From IMG/VR virus record IMGVR_UViG_3300030085_004299, positions 1-50,739 of that record: a stretch of 50,739 bases of DNA, one strand, 5' to 3'. Origin of the DNA: a virus. The notes beneath the pieces were generated by a model. That model was given only the letters and a program-made list of their open reading frames with translations, did not search any database and had not been told where the DNA came from. Positions 35,201 to 44,425 of the stretch are shown here, in pieces (within the stretch, counting starts at the first letter, position 1; the number at the start of each line of letters is the position of its first letter). A program made the translations under genes and the position numbers.

Positions 35201-38200
35201 AGTTTGTCAGTCGAAATACCACCAATCGATTGAGTTGGAATACTAATAGCATTAGTAGATTCTTGTAACGAATTTTCATAACTATAAACAATCTTTTCAC
35301 CAGTTACGAAATAATGATCAGGTAATTTAATAGAATTATTTGTCAGATCTACTACAGAAGGATCATTTCCAAGGAAAGTTTTTTCAAAGATTGGTAAACC
35401 ATTATGATTGAGAGCAAAAGCTTTTTTAGTATCAAGTTTTGTACCAGTGTAAGTACCATGATTTGAAAATAGAATATTATTATCAAGATCACTAATAGAT
35501 GTGATGCCGGTAATATTATTGTAATTCTTAAGACCGATACCAAAAGTTCTTACATCAACAGCAATATTTGCGTTTGGTGTAAAGTTCAAACTTACTGCAC
35601 TTCCTGTCTTCGTCATTCCAACAGTACCAAGACCCACTCCAGATACAGTATCAATATTGGCATACTTATTAATATTTTTATTATTTGCATCAAGAACATG
35701 GCATTCAAACAGTTCATATTCATTGTTTGTTGTATCATGAACGGTGACCATGAAATACTCACCAGCAAATGGATCATTGTAAGAAGCAATTTCAACTGCA
35801 GTTGGTGAACCAGATGATGAAATAGACTTATGATATGATGAAAGGTTGGTAACAATCATTCCAGTGGTGTCAACACCAGTATTTGTTCCATGAGTTTCAA
35901 TTGATAAAATATTCGCCGTTACTGCTGTTCCCACAGTTGGATGAATTTTGATTATAATGTCACTACCACTTATGTCTGCGGTGTAAGTTCCAAATCCCAA
36001 TGATGGACCTTCGGTTGTATCAACATCACCATATTGGAGAAGTTGTACATTAGTTCCATTGTGAAGAACGTTAAGTTCATTATAGAAATAGTTGTCATTT
36101 CCATCTTCTAGTTGTATATGAAGTTTTGCAGATCTAGTTGCAGTCGGAATCTGTAAGATAGTGGTTGCAGTTCCAGCAGAAACAGCAACAGAAGATGATG
36201 CGATCGAAACAACACTACCAATTGAAGTTGAACCAATACCAGTTACATTTTCTAAACCAGCAAAATTAAAGTAGGAAATTTCATAATTATTGAATTCAAA
36301 CAGATTTGGATACCACTGAAGTCCGAACTGACTTGTACCAATACTGATATAATCAAATGATCCAAGCGGCATATTTGTATCAAGTGTACCGTATTGATTC
36401 AAATAACCCTCTGAACCATTTTGAAGAAGAGTTACAATACCAAATTGTTTTCTATCATTTAACTCGGTATCTTGAACAAGAGTGAAAAACTTATTCCATG
36501 CATATTTGTTATCGAAGAAACTTACGATAGAATAGGGAGTGTCTCTTGGATCACTATTAAACTGATCACTAAAGTCATCAATCTTAAGAACTCTATTTCC
36601 TCTTGATTCAAAGTAATCGGAAAGTTTTTTACTTTCAAATACAATCTCGTGGGAAATGATTCTTCCATCAGAAACATCTATAGTTCTTTCTGTAGCACCA
36701 TCATAATCGGGGAAGCAATAGAGAGACTCTTCACCAATCAGATCAACAACAGTCGAAATTTCAATGTCTGCAGTTGTGACAATACCTACTGCATTGTTGT
36801 CAATAACCAAATCTGCAAACTTTTGGAAACCTGCAGTATGATTTAGTGAACTTACTGTATCATCCCAAGTTTCAAGAGCAACTCTCGATTTAAGGGAGTA
36901 TGAGAAGTTTTGATAATATTCATTATTAGGAATAACTTGAAGATTGTCATTCAAGAAACCTGAATTGTTTTGCCAACCATCAATTACTGTTGCACCAACT
37001 CCTAATTCAATTGTAGAATTAAACTTAAAGGTATCAAGGACGTTACATTTCACACCAGATGATGTAGACTCAACAATTGATCCAATTGGGAAATCATCCT
37101 CAGCTGATACAAACAGATATCTACTTACATTATCAAATCTCTCGACAATACCAGTTCTTTCACCATTAACAACTTTCTCACCACTCAACAATTCTTTTGT
37201 TACAATAATTGGATTAAATGTCGGGAAAAAGGTTTTGGGAGTAACTGATCCAGATATAATGGTAGTTACATTTCCAGGACGTTCTTCTGGTGCAAGATCA
37301 TCGGTAAGATCATACTCTACATAAGAACCACTACCACCCAGATTACTATCAAGTCCCGTGACTTTAAAAAGTTTGTAACCATAGTCTTCGGAGTTGTAAC
37401 CCGTTCCTGTTGTTCCAAAACCGACAGCGACATTTTCTACGAGAATTTCTTCACCAATCTTAAATGGCCAATCTTTAGCATCACTGAATTGTTTAGTGAA
37501 ACTTAAACGAACAATTTTGGTCGTATTATTATATGTGATTGAACTAATACTAAAGCCGTTTGTATTTTGAAGAGGAATAATTTGCGGTTCAACATTATTT
37601 AAAGATTGTGTGTTTCTAATGATATCCAGGAAATTATCATCAGCTCTATTGAATTTCAAGTCAACATCAGTAATCTGTTTTCCCGTCAAACCATCGAGAA
37701 CAACTAATTCTGGAGGTTGACTATAATTTACGCCAGCTGATGTAATACCAATTGATTCGAATGAACCAAGAGGGTCTACTTTAAGAACCTGTGGAAGATT
37801 TCCTACAGCATTAAGAGTACTGTCTGAAGGAAAACCAAATCCAATGTAGTTTATTTTCTGCTTAAGAACTGAACCAATAGTCGAACTTCTTGGTTCTAAT
37901 ATTGCACCAGATCCCTTTACACTTCTTACAGATGTAAATCCAGGAAGAACTTTGTATCCACTACCACTATTAACAACTTTTACTGTCTGTATGGGTCCTT
38001 CAGCAGTCGAAGATGTAGTGTAATATTTCATCGTTGTATTTGTCGAATCGTAAGAAGTTACAGTATCGACATTGTATGGGATATTATATTCATAAGTATC
38101 TGATGTTACTCCAGAGATTGTGTAGACACCATCAAATTTATTAGGTACAATTTCTATACTATTATTTTTATCAACATCAGTGTCCTCAAATATTCTTAAT

Positions 38201-41200
38201 TTGACAGGAGGTATGATATTGAGATTATCTGGTTCAAAAGCATAATAAAGATTTCTTGGTAGATTATCACTTACCTTCAAAGTAAGATTTGCAGATGCAT
38301 CAATACCAATTTTTCCATTGCTTGTAACTTCAAAAGTTCTTCCTGTTTGTGAAGTAAAGAACTCATTTATTTTTTGACTGTCACTAAAAATTGACATTTT
38401 AAATGCAGAGTAAGTAATACCCTTATCCACAAATGATAAAGAAGAATCGGAAAGATCAAATTTAATGTCCTGATTTTCCTGAACTTCAATCCTTGGATTT
38501 ATTTTTGAAATACTTCCTGTCGAAGTTGATTTTATATTAACAAATTCTGGATTTTCATCAAGTAGCTGATACTTCTCATTTACAAGTTTGATGGTGTTTT
38601 TATCAAAGACGTACACATAATACATTCCAGATGCAGTTAAACCCTCCGATGGGGATGTAGAAGTATAGATGATTTTTTCACCCGTTCTATACTTGTTCTC
38701 AGGAACAATTAATGTGTTATTCGTCGTGTTTATACCAGTTGGTTCAATTGTATCTTTATCAAATACGATTCTTCTGTTATAGTCATCATACTCTACTTTT
38801 AAAGTTGTAGTTGTAGTTGAATTAACGTCAATAGAAACTCCATCACCTCTCTTCAACCCATGAGTTTCTCCAGTAGAAACTGTCACAACATGTTGAGATA
38901 TTCTACCAGAAAGAACCTGTGGAAGATCTGTTACGAGACTATGAGTAGCTCCAAGACCTGTCGAATTGGTGAAATATAATAACCCGCCTTTAGATGAATC
39001 AACTCCAACATAAAGTCCAGTTACTGTACTTATAGCAACTCTGTCTGTAGCCAAACCAATAATATCTTTTGTGATCGGAGCAGCAAAAAGATTCCTTGTT
39101 TCGGTAAGATTATAAATTGGGCTATTTTCAACACCACTCCAAACCTCTAACGATGTTCCATCAATTGCATAATACTTAAGTGGATCATTTAGAGAAAGCC
39201 CGTGATTGGGATACAATAATTGTTGCTGTTTGAGTTCGACTTGCGTTCTTCCTACACCAGGGTTTGAGAATGTAATAGTTGTTGCAGTGCCAGTTGTTTC
39301 AGTACCAAGACCTACCGATTCATTCGGCATAAAGTAAAGAGTTTTATTTTTAATGAGAGGTTTGTTGGTATTGATTCCAACTGTAGTAAATCTAACTCTT
39401 CTGGGATCATCTCTTACAATAGTCCCAGCGGAATGAACAACTTGAAGTGTATTGTTGTGACCTCTCTGTACTCTAATTCTTCCAGATTGTTTATCCAAAT
39501 TCAAGACTTTAAATTGTTCAGAATCAATTCTTAAAATATCATTGGGTTCAATTGTCCTAGGATTAATAATACCATTAAGATAAATGAATGTGACAATACC
39601 TGTTGCTGTACCTGTTGCAATACCAACTGATGTATACCATCTCTCACTCGTTATACCCACACTATAGGGTCCTGTAAACCCTTTATAGAACTCTGACAGT
39701 CCATCGATAAAGATTATATCACCTGTCAATAAGCCATGTGGTGTTGATGTTATTCCAACAAATTTATTTTGAGCTACGTCTCCAGTAAACTCACAATTTT
39801 CAAATACTGTTGTTGCAAGACTTACCTGATTAATCTCCTTTCCTTTAATTGCAGAAACTTTCCATTTTACTCCTCTTCCATCAGTATTAGATGAATCAAA
39901 AGTAACTTTGTCATCTACCTTATAATCATCACCAGGATCTTTGATTTCAAGAATATCAACACCACCAAAAGTTGTTGAAGTTATATCAATTGATGAATTT
40001 CTGATTAAATCTGAATTAAAAATATAGTCGTAACCGTTATTTCCACCATTAGTGAAGTAGAAGTATGTATTTCTCAACCACTTATTTTTTACAATGTCGT
40101 ATTCAGTTTGATTTGATGATGCTTTAAAATTAAAATCGTTAGGTAAAGATTTAAATTTATTACCAATTACATATGGGAACTGTGGAAGTCTAAAGTTGTT
40201 AAATGGTCCAGATGATTCAATATCATCACTTATGGTGCAGAAATATGCATATACACCATTGGGGTAATCTGGTGTTACACAGAATCTACCATTATATTCG
40301 TCAAGGTCACCGTCACCTACATACTCATAATCATTTACAAAAAATCCATTACTAAACGCAGAGTAAGATGGTCTGTTTTTTGAAGTGATCTTCAGTTTAT
40401 AACCACTCCTCATCCTTCTGATGGATCCAGAACCGTCTATCTTATCGAACGAATATGGACCATAAATGGGATTCCCGTCATATGCCCATCCAATAATAGG
40501 AGAGTGGAATCCACTTGATGTCTCCTCACCACCTGAATCGAGTTGTAAGTCAAAAAGACCATATTGAATATTATCATCGTCAAATCCATTAATTGAATTT
40601 GAAATTGATCTAAGGGGTCTAGGTGCATAGAAAGAAGCAAACTGTAATGATGTATTTGAAATATTATCTACTATGACAGTATCATCGTCACCCAAATTTT
40701 GGAAGTTCTTTTCGAACAGATTTACATTCCATGATCTGATATTAGTTTGAACTCTTCCACCACTACCGGCAGGAATTACATCAATGGATGTTTTCCCTTG
40801 AGTATACCCCACTCCACTCTTTTGGATAATTACACTATCAATTTGACCATCTTTAATAATTGGAACAAGAATTGCAAAATCACCCTTGTCATCTAAACTC
40901 CTTATAATCAAATCTGGTGGTGAATTATATCCACTACCAGGAGAAAGTATAATTACCTCTGTAATTTTTCCATTATTAACAATTGGAGTCAGTCTCGCAC
41001 CTGTTCCAGATTCAAAAGTGACCTCAGGTTGTCTGTTGAAATCAATGATCGTTGATGCACCATACCCAACACCACCAGAAACATTATCGATTGAATTTAT
41101 AGAACCTCTAAAGACTGGTTGTAATTTTGCTTTGTATTCACGAATATTACCAATAAATGGGTAGTCACTGATAAGCCAATGAGTACCTTCACTTATAGTA

Positions 41201-44200
41201 ACCATGTATTGCATATCTTGGAAGCATGGAGTATGTCCTGAGTCACTTCCTTCAGGAGATTCAAGTAATGCTTCTGTCTCTGTCCAAGCAAGAACTCTTT
41301 CTGGTGTGGTGATGTTCTCTTCAACTGGAGATTCAATAATGAATAATTCCTCAAAATCTTCAACAAATGTTTTATCGTAAGATGCTGGAGTACCTTCTAC
41401 ATCAACTGTGATTGGAGGATAGTTAAAGGAACCTCTTCCTGCATTTACAAAATCAACTATTATATTTCTATCGAAATAATATGATGATTCTAAATCACCA
41501 GTTCCCGCTTCTGATAATGAAAATTCATTTTCATTTATTCTATGAACATAGTAATCTTTTCTTTCAGATAAACCTTTTACTGAAGGAAGAGAATCATCCT
41601 TCGTATATCTTACAATTTCCTTATCTCTATAACCATGGTTAATAATTTCAACCCTATTCGAAACAGTATTTACACCAACAGTTGGAATAGTTCTTTTTTT
41701 ACTTTCATATCCGACTCCAGGATTTGTAATAACAACACTAGAGACAACCGATTTTAGTTCAGATGCTGTGAGATATTGGATACCATCTCCATATTCGTCA
41801 AAAGTAATTGTATTGATGCCTGCTATTGCATCAGCTGATGTTGGGTGAAGTGTGAGTTTTTTATGAGTTGTGACAAACACATAATATTCAGAATCAGTGG
41901 TCAGTCCAGTTATTGCCTTTGTTCCACCTGTTTTATAAATGACACTTTCGCCATCCATAAATTTATGATCATCATCAAAAACAAATTCATTTGTTGTCAG
42001 ATTTAAGTTAGAAGAAGAATTTGCATTGAATGAATTTTCATGAACTATGGAAATCATTCTAGGTTCTGCTGAAGCACCAAATCCATTTCCACCCTTTATT
42101 GTGATGGTAGGTCGTGTATAATAACCCAATCCACTATCAGTGACATCAAGTCTAACCAAATTACCAATAATATTAGCGGTAGCAGTTGCACCAGTTCCTA
42201 CTTCATCAGAAATTTTAACAATAGGTGGATTAATAATATCGTAATCTTGTCCACCTCTCGTTACGGTAAATCCTGTAATGTCACCATAATAAACACTATT
42301 TGTGGATTTGTAGTTTAAAAGTTCAACACCGTTGTTCCAAATACCAATAGAACCAGCCTTTGTAAGTTGATCATCAGCTCTATTGTTTATGGGTTCAAGT
42401 ATTTGTCTATAAATCCCTTGAGGTTTGATATTTTTATTATAAAATTCAAGTAATGTCAGAGAAGCATTTGTGACAGAACCATTGAAAGTTACATATGTTT
42501 CTCTAAAAAGATCAGCTTTACTTCTTGCAAAACTAATTTGACTTTCATTTATTCTTTTTACAAAATATGATGCAGTCGGGACATCCTCGAATCCATTACC
42601 ATTCGATTGAAAATATACAGAGTCTCCAGTGTAGAAACCATGGTCAGGAAGAGAAGTGGGATTAGTTGGGAGAGTTAAAACCTTTGTACCTTGTAATGAA
42701 GTTGTAAATGTTACACTATGATTGTAAGTATTACTTAAAACATCATCATATCTGGGTATTGAGTTTGATGCGACCATCACATCACCATTAAATTTGGCAT
42801 ACGTATTCTGTACGTTTGCAACAAATTTTTGTATGTAAGGGAATTTTGTAGAATTTCCCTTAAGAAGTTGATTTTCAATGAAAAATGTTCCATCAAGAGG
42901 AATTTGTTCAGAAAATCTTACATTTACGGTATCATTTGAAATTACCCTAATAACTGAACCCAATAAAGAAACTGATTTAGTTTCATTTTCATATCTAAGT
43001 TGATAGCCCTCATTGTAGAAAGGAGGAGTATAGAACTTAAATTGATAAACGAATGCACTCCCATCAATTACTCTAGTTTCAGCTACTTTGTATTTGGGTT
43101 TGATGTTTAAAAACCAATTATTGCTTTTCTTACCAGATGCCTCAAGGCCTAATGATTTGATCTGAATCGTATCATTAGGTCTAAAATAATTAGTTTTATC
43201 GTTCTGAATAAAATCTTTTAATGTAGAGGTGAAACGAACTTGAATTTCAGTGTCTGTATTAATCCCTACATATGCATATGAATAATCGTCAAGTTTTACG
43301 TCCTTTGTCTTATCTAAGTCTTTTACGACTCCCTCACAATTGAAAAACTGGTTTGAAGTCTTTCCAGTGTATGCAATCGATACTTCTTGACCATCTTCAT
43401 CTTCAATTGTTATTTTTCCAAACTCTGGAAAATCAATAGTTGAATCAACATTGATTATAGAAGCACCAACACTCACATTCTCAAGAAGTTTGGTTAATGG
43501 ATTTGGTTTGAATTCACCAACTATTGAACCAGTTATACTGGTGTTCTCAATACCTTTATCAATACTGACTTGATAGTATTGATAATCCGTGTATGGGATT
43601 TGTTGTACGTTTGTGACAGAACCCTTAGCACCAGTTCTTTTTTGTGTAATTGTAAGATTTTTTAAATCTAAAGGATCACCCTGAACTTTTTCTACAACAT
43701 AGTCTTGGGTAACTCTATAATCTGCATTGGATGGAGTTAAGAGAAGATTAGAGGGTTTGATAATCTCAACATCTTCACCATATAATGCTCTGAATAAAAT
43801 TTCATAAGACTGATCAGTTCCCTTTGAGGAATAAAAACTGTCAGCATTAAATACAAAGTTCTTCTTATTTAAATCACTATAAAAAGTTCTATCATCAAAA
43901 CCAGGAGTAACCTGTTTTTTAAGTTTATTAAAGAACTGTTTTAGAAACAGAATATTTAAATTATTAACTTTTGAACCAGTTGAATGTTTTTTACTTTCGG
44001 TTTGAGTAAATGTCAATTCATCAGGATTACCTGTTGAAATATAAGTCGTTATACCACTAAATCCTCTTTTACATCCAGTGAATGAATTTGTGGTGGTTCC
44101 AGAATAATATACAATCTCATCATCAATTTGAATAATACCATTTTTATCAGGAAAACCAATAGTTGATGAAACAGGAATTTCCGATGATAATAACGTGATA

Positions 44201-44415
44201 TCAGATGTTAAGTTTGTATTATCTACAATATCAAATAATTCTTCTACTTTCACATATTGGTCGATATTATTTAAAATATCAACAGGTCCACTTTGAGACT
44301 CTTGAGAAATATAATATTGCTCTAAAAAATCTGTAAGAAGAGGAAAATCTTCTCTAACGTATCTTGGAAGTTGGCTTGCGACAATTTCCTGGAATTTTAC
44401 TCTATCTACTGCCAT
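32272..44415 (-). CDS. Giant baseplate wedge protein at the gp7 position, with embedded YHYH-like domain
   Basis: A 4047-residue virion protein between gp6 and gp8, the place of wedge gp7 (1032 residues in T4). The N-terminus (RVKFQEIVASQLPRYVREDF, then PLLTDFLEQYYISQE) is the conserved start of these cyanophage giants. The body is beta-rich with at least ten GxGY..P.(V/I).I repeats (for example NVGSGYSGSPSVSI, DSGLGYYTRPTITI) and three IDDE-type modules (about residues 80-135, 1620-1665 and 3160-3210). A YHYH-like domain lies at about 1305-1395 (GWAYDGNPIYGPYSF ... GRFCVTPDYPNGVYAYF). Its ATG is 10 bases after the gp6 stop. Gp7 identity rests on gene order; the giant size suggests absorbed peripheral wedge roles. 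Confidence 0.85.
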   Translation of the reverse strand: MAVDRVKFQEIVASQLPRYVREDFPLLTDFLEQYYISQESQSGPVDILNNIDQYVKVEELFDIVDNTNLTSDITLLSSEIPVSSTIGFPDKNGIIQIDDEIVYYSGTTTNSFTGCKRGFSGITTYISTGNPDELTFTQTESKKHSTGSKVNNLNILFLKQFFNKLKKQVTPGFDDRTFYSDLNKKNFVFNADSFYSSKGTDQSYEILFRALYGEDVEIIKPSNLLLTPSNADYRVTQDYVVEKVQGDPLDLKNLTITQKRTGAKGSVTNVQQIPYTDYQYYQVSIDKGIENTSITGSIVGEFKPNPLTKLLENVSVGASIINVDSTIDFPEFGKITIEDEDGQEVSIAYTGKTSNQFFNCEGVVKDLDKTKDVKLDDYSYAYVGINTDTEIQVRFTSTLKDFIQNDKTNYFRPNDTIQIKSLGLEASGKKSNNWFLNIKPKYKVAETRVIDGSAFVYQFKFYTPPFYNEGYQLRYENETKSVSLLGSVIRVISNDTVNVRFSEQIPLDGTFFIENQLLKGNSTKFPYIQKFVANVQNTYAKFNGDVMVASNSIPRYDDVLSNTYNHSVTFTTSLQGTKVLTLPTNPTSLPDHGFYTGDSVYFQSNGNGFEDVPTASYFVKRINESQISFARSKADLFRETYVTFNGSVTNASLTLLEFYNKNIKPQGIYRQILEPINNRADDQLTKAGSIGIWNNGVELLNYKSTNSVYYGDITGFTVTRGGQDYDIINPPIVKISDEVGTGATATANIIGNLVRLDVTDSGLGYYTRPTITIKGGNGFGASAEPRMISIVHENSFNANSSSNLNLTTNEFVFDDDHKFMDGESVIYKTGGTKAITGLTTDSEYYVFVTTHKKLTLHPTSADAIAGINTITFDEYGDGIQYLTASELKSVVSSVVITNPGVGYESKKRTIPTVGVNTVSNRVEIINHGYRDKEIVRYTKDDSLPSVKGLSERKDYYVHRINENEFSLSEAGTGDLESSYYFDRNIIVDFVNAGRGSFNYPPITVDVEGTPASYDKTFVEDFEELFIIESPVEENITTPERVLAWTETEALLESPEGSDSGHTPCFQDMQYMVTISEGTHWLISDYPFIGNIREYKAKLQPVFRGSINSIDNVSGGVGYGASTIIDFNRQPEVTFESGTGARLTPIVNNGKITEVIILSPGSGYNSPPDLIIRSLDDKGDFAILVPIIKDGQIDSVIIQKSGVGYTQGKTSIDVIPAGSGGRVQTNIRSWNVNLFEKNFQNLGDDDTVIVDNISNTSLQFASFYAPRPLRSISNSINGFDDDNIQYGLFDLQLDSGGEETSSGFHSPIIGWAYDGNPIYGPYSFDKIDGSGSIRRMRSGYKLKITSKNRPSYSAFSNGFFVNDYEYVGDGDLDEYNGRFCVTPDYPNGVYAYFCTISDDIESSGPFNNFRLPQFPYVIGNKFKSLPNDFNFKASSNQTEYDIVKNKWLRNTYFYFTNGGNNGYDYIFNSDLIRNSSIDITSTTFGGVDILEIKDPGDDYKVDDKVTFDSSNTDGRGVKWKVSAIKGKEINQVSLATTVFENCEFTGDVAQNKFVGITSTPHGLLTGDIIFIDGLSEFYKGFTGPYSVGITSERWYTSVGIATGTATGIVTFIYLNGIINPRTIEPNDILRIDSEQFKVLNLDKQSGRIRVQRGHNNTLQVVHSAGTIVRDDPRRVRFTTVGINTNKPLIKNKTLYFMPNESVGLGTETTGTATTITFSNPGVGRTQVELKQQQLLYPNHGLSLNDPLKYYAIDGTSLEVWSGVENSPIYNLTETRNLFAAPITKDIIGLATDRVAISTVTGLYVGVDSSKGGLLYFTNSTGLGATHSLVTDLPQVLSGRISQHVVTVSTGETHGLKRGDGVSIDVNSTTTTTLKVEYDDYNRRIVFDKDTIEPTGINTTNNTLIVPENKYRTGEKIIYTSTSPSEGLTASGMYYVYVFDKNTIKLVNEKYQLLDENPEFVNIKSTSTGSISKINPRIEVQENQDIKFDLSDSSLSFVDKGITYSAFKMSIFSDSQKINEFFTSQTGRTFEVTSNGKIGIDASANLTLKVSDNLPRNLYYAFEPDNLNIIPPVKLRIFEDTDVDKNNSIEIVPNKFDGVYTISGVTSDTYEYNIPYNVDTVTSYDSTNTTMKYYTTSSTAEGPIQTVKVVNSGSGYKVLPGFTSVRSVKGSGAILEPRSSTIGSVLKQKINYIGFGFPSDSTLNAVGNLPQVLKVDPLGSFESIGITSAGVNYSQPPELVVLDGLTGKQITDVDLKFNRADDNFLDIIRNTQSLNNVEPQIIPLQNTNGFSISSITYNNTTKIVRLSFTKQFSDAKDWPFKIGEEILVENVAVGFGTTGTGYNSEDYGYKLFKVTGLDSNLGGSGSYVEYDLTDDLAPEERPGNVTTIISGSVTPKTFFPTFNPIIVTKELLSGEKVVNGERTGIVERFDNVSRYLFVSAEDDFPIGSIVESTSSGVKCNVLDTFKFNSTIELGVGATVIDGWQNNSGFLNDNLQVIPNNEYYQNFSYSLKSRVALETWDDTVSSLNHTAGFQKFADLVIDNNAVGIVTTADIEISTVVDLIGEESLYCFPDYDGATERTIDVSDGRIISHEIVFESKKLSDYFESRGNRVLKIDDFSDQFNSDPRDTPYSIVSFFDNKYAWNKFFTLVQDTELNDRKQFGIVTLLQNGSEGYLNQYGTLDTNMPLGSFDYISIGTSQFGLQWYPNLFEFNNYEISYFNFAGLENVTGIGSTSIGSVVSIASSSVAVSAGTATTILQIPTATRSAKLHIQLEDGNDNYFYNELNVLHNGTNVQLLQYGDVDTTEGPSLGFGTYTADISGSDIIIKIHPTVGTAVTANILSIETHGTNTGVDTTGMIVTNLSSYHKSISSSGSPTAVEIASYNDPFAGEYFMVTVHDTTNNEYELFECHVLDANNKNINKYANIDTVSGVGLGTVGMTKTGSAVSLNFTPNANIAVDVRTFGIGLKNYNNITGITSISDLDNNILFSNHGTYTGTKLDTKKAFALNHNGLPIFEKTFLGNDPSVVDLTNNSIKLPDHYFVTGEKIVYSYENSLQESTNAISIPTQSIGGISTDKLPTEVYAVKLSDVSVGLATNAAAALKPNPDTIILSGVGIGTFHKFTSTNQNARALMAIDNMIQAPITEENISTTLDQEVIFDLNFEVTGIGSFKSNDFIKIDDEIMLIQNIGVGKTNNFKVIRAQMGTGIGTHANGSTVQLLGGNYNIVDNTVHFASAPYGGIPIGTDTAGPDNLDWSGITTHSTFQGRTFMRSGVANDDNSTYSSNYTFDNIRKDFNGQTKNFTLLQNGNNITGFATNQAIILNSNILQEPQGAQGTTGDFTLIEHAGVTSITYLGDSVSSEDDPNKSSIPRGGTIISVGSTPGFGFQPLISAGASCFVSSAGTITSVVIGNPGSGYRVGVQTVQVGIITTNIGFSTVVNIGTATVQNGEVVAINTSFFGSNLEENNPPLVVIDAPLPYSSIPLVYADGTTGVGTGAKVDVMVGQGSSIINFEIVSGGFGYKESEELRLSIGGTTGIQTTSSYDPFILTVSDVYRDTFNGFTIGEIDVFDQIDDQFDGFETRFQLKIDNNLFAIETADGSNINIAQCLIITINDILQVPNSSYKFTGGTIIEFTEAPKKGDTAKIMFYKGTPGVDVVFVDILETIKIGDSLQLKNDSSKGQTFGLLQEERIVTGITTLDTVRTFAYDGPGITTNKGLVRPLTWCKQTDDITINGEVVTKDRILYEPSIYPAAYLTQYVGVNTTDAYVDTTRPFFNSTNETSLLDYTDRVTIIDQSPIVGAVATVSVSSAGTVTGFTISNVGSGYSGSPSVSISQPVDIVGGTRATATASVSAGGTITGFTITNAGAGYSAANPPQILVEVPKSRREEVGVDSYFGDQGIIVGVAQSAGALGTLELYIPQDSYMRDPNIVGTAITLSTVQEGDLFVVNLSHFGLSTNTSDGIYRAYKAYDFVTDLTTVGLGTTAIRRVEVQNVGFAVTGSGFERVQSLGEYSWGRIKFKNRSASNALTFTPNGYSGLSTSPLIQRFRPLKFVNYLT

Positions 44416-44425
44416 TTTTTATTAA

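Noticed and set aside
36944-37324. 126-residue plus-strand frame
   Set aside because: Antisense to the same giant gene; Ser/Thr/Pro-rich shadow without a promoter or family resemblance.
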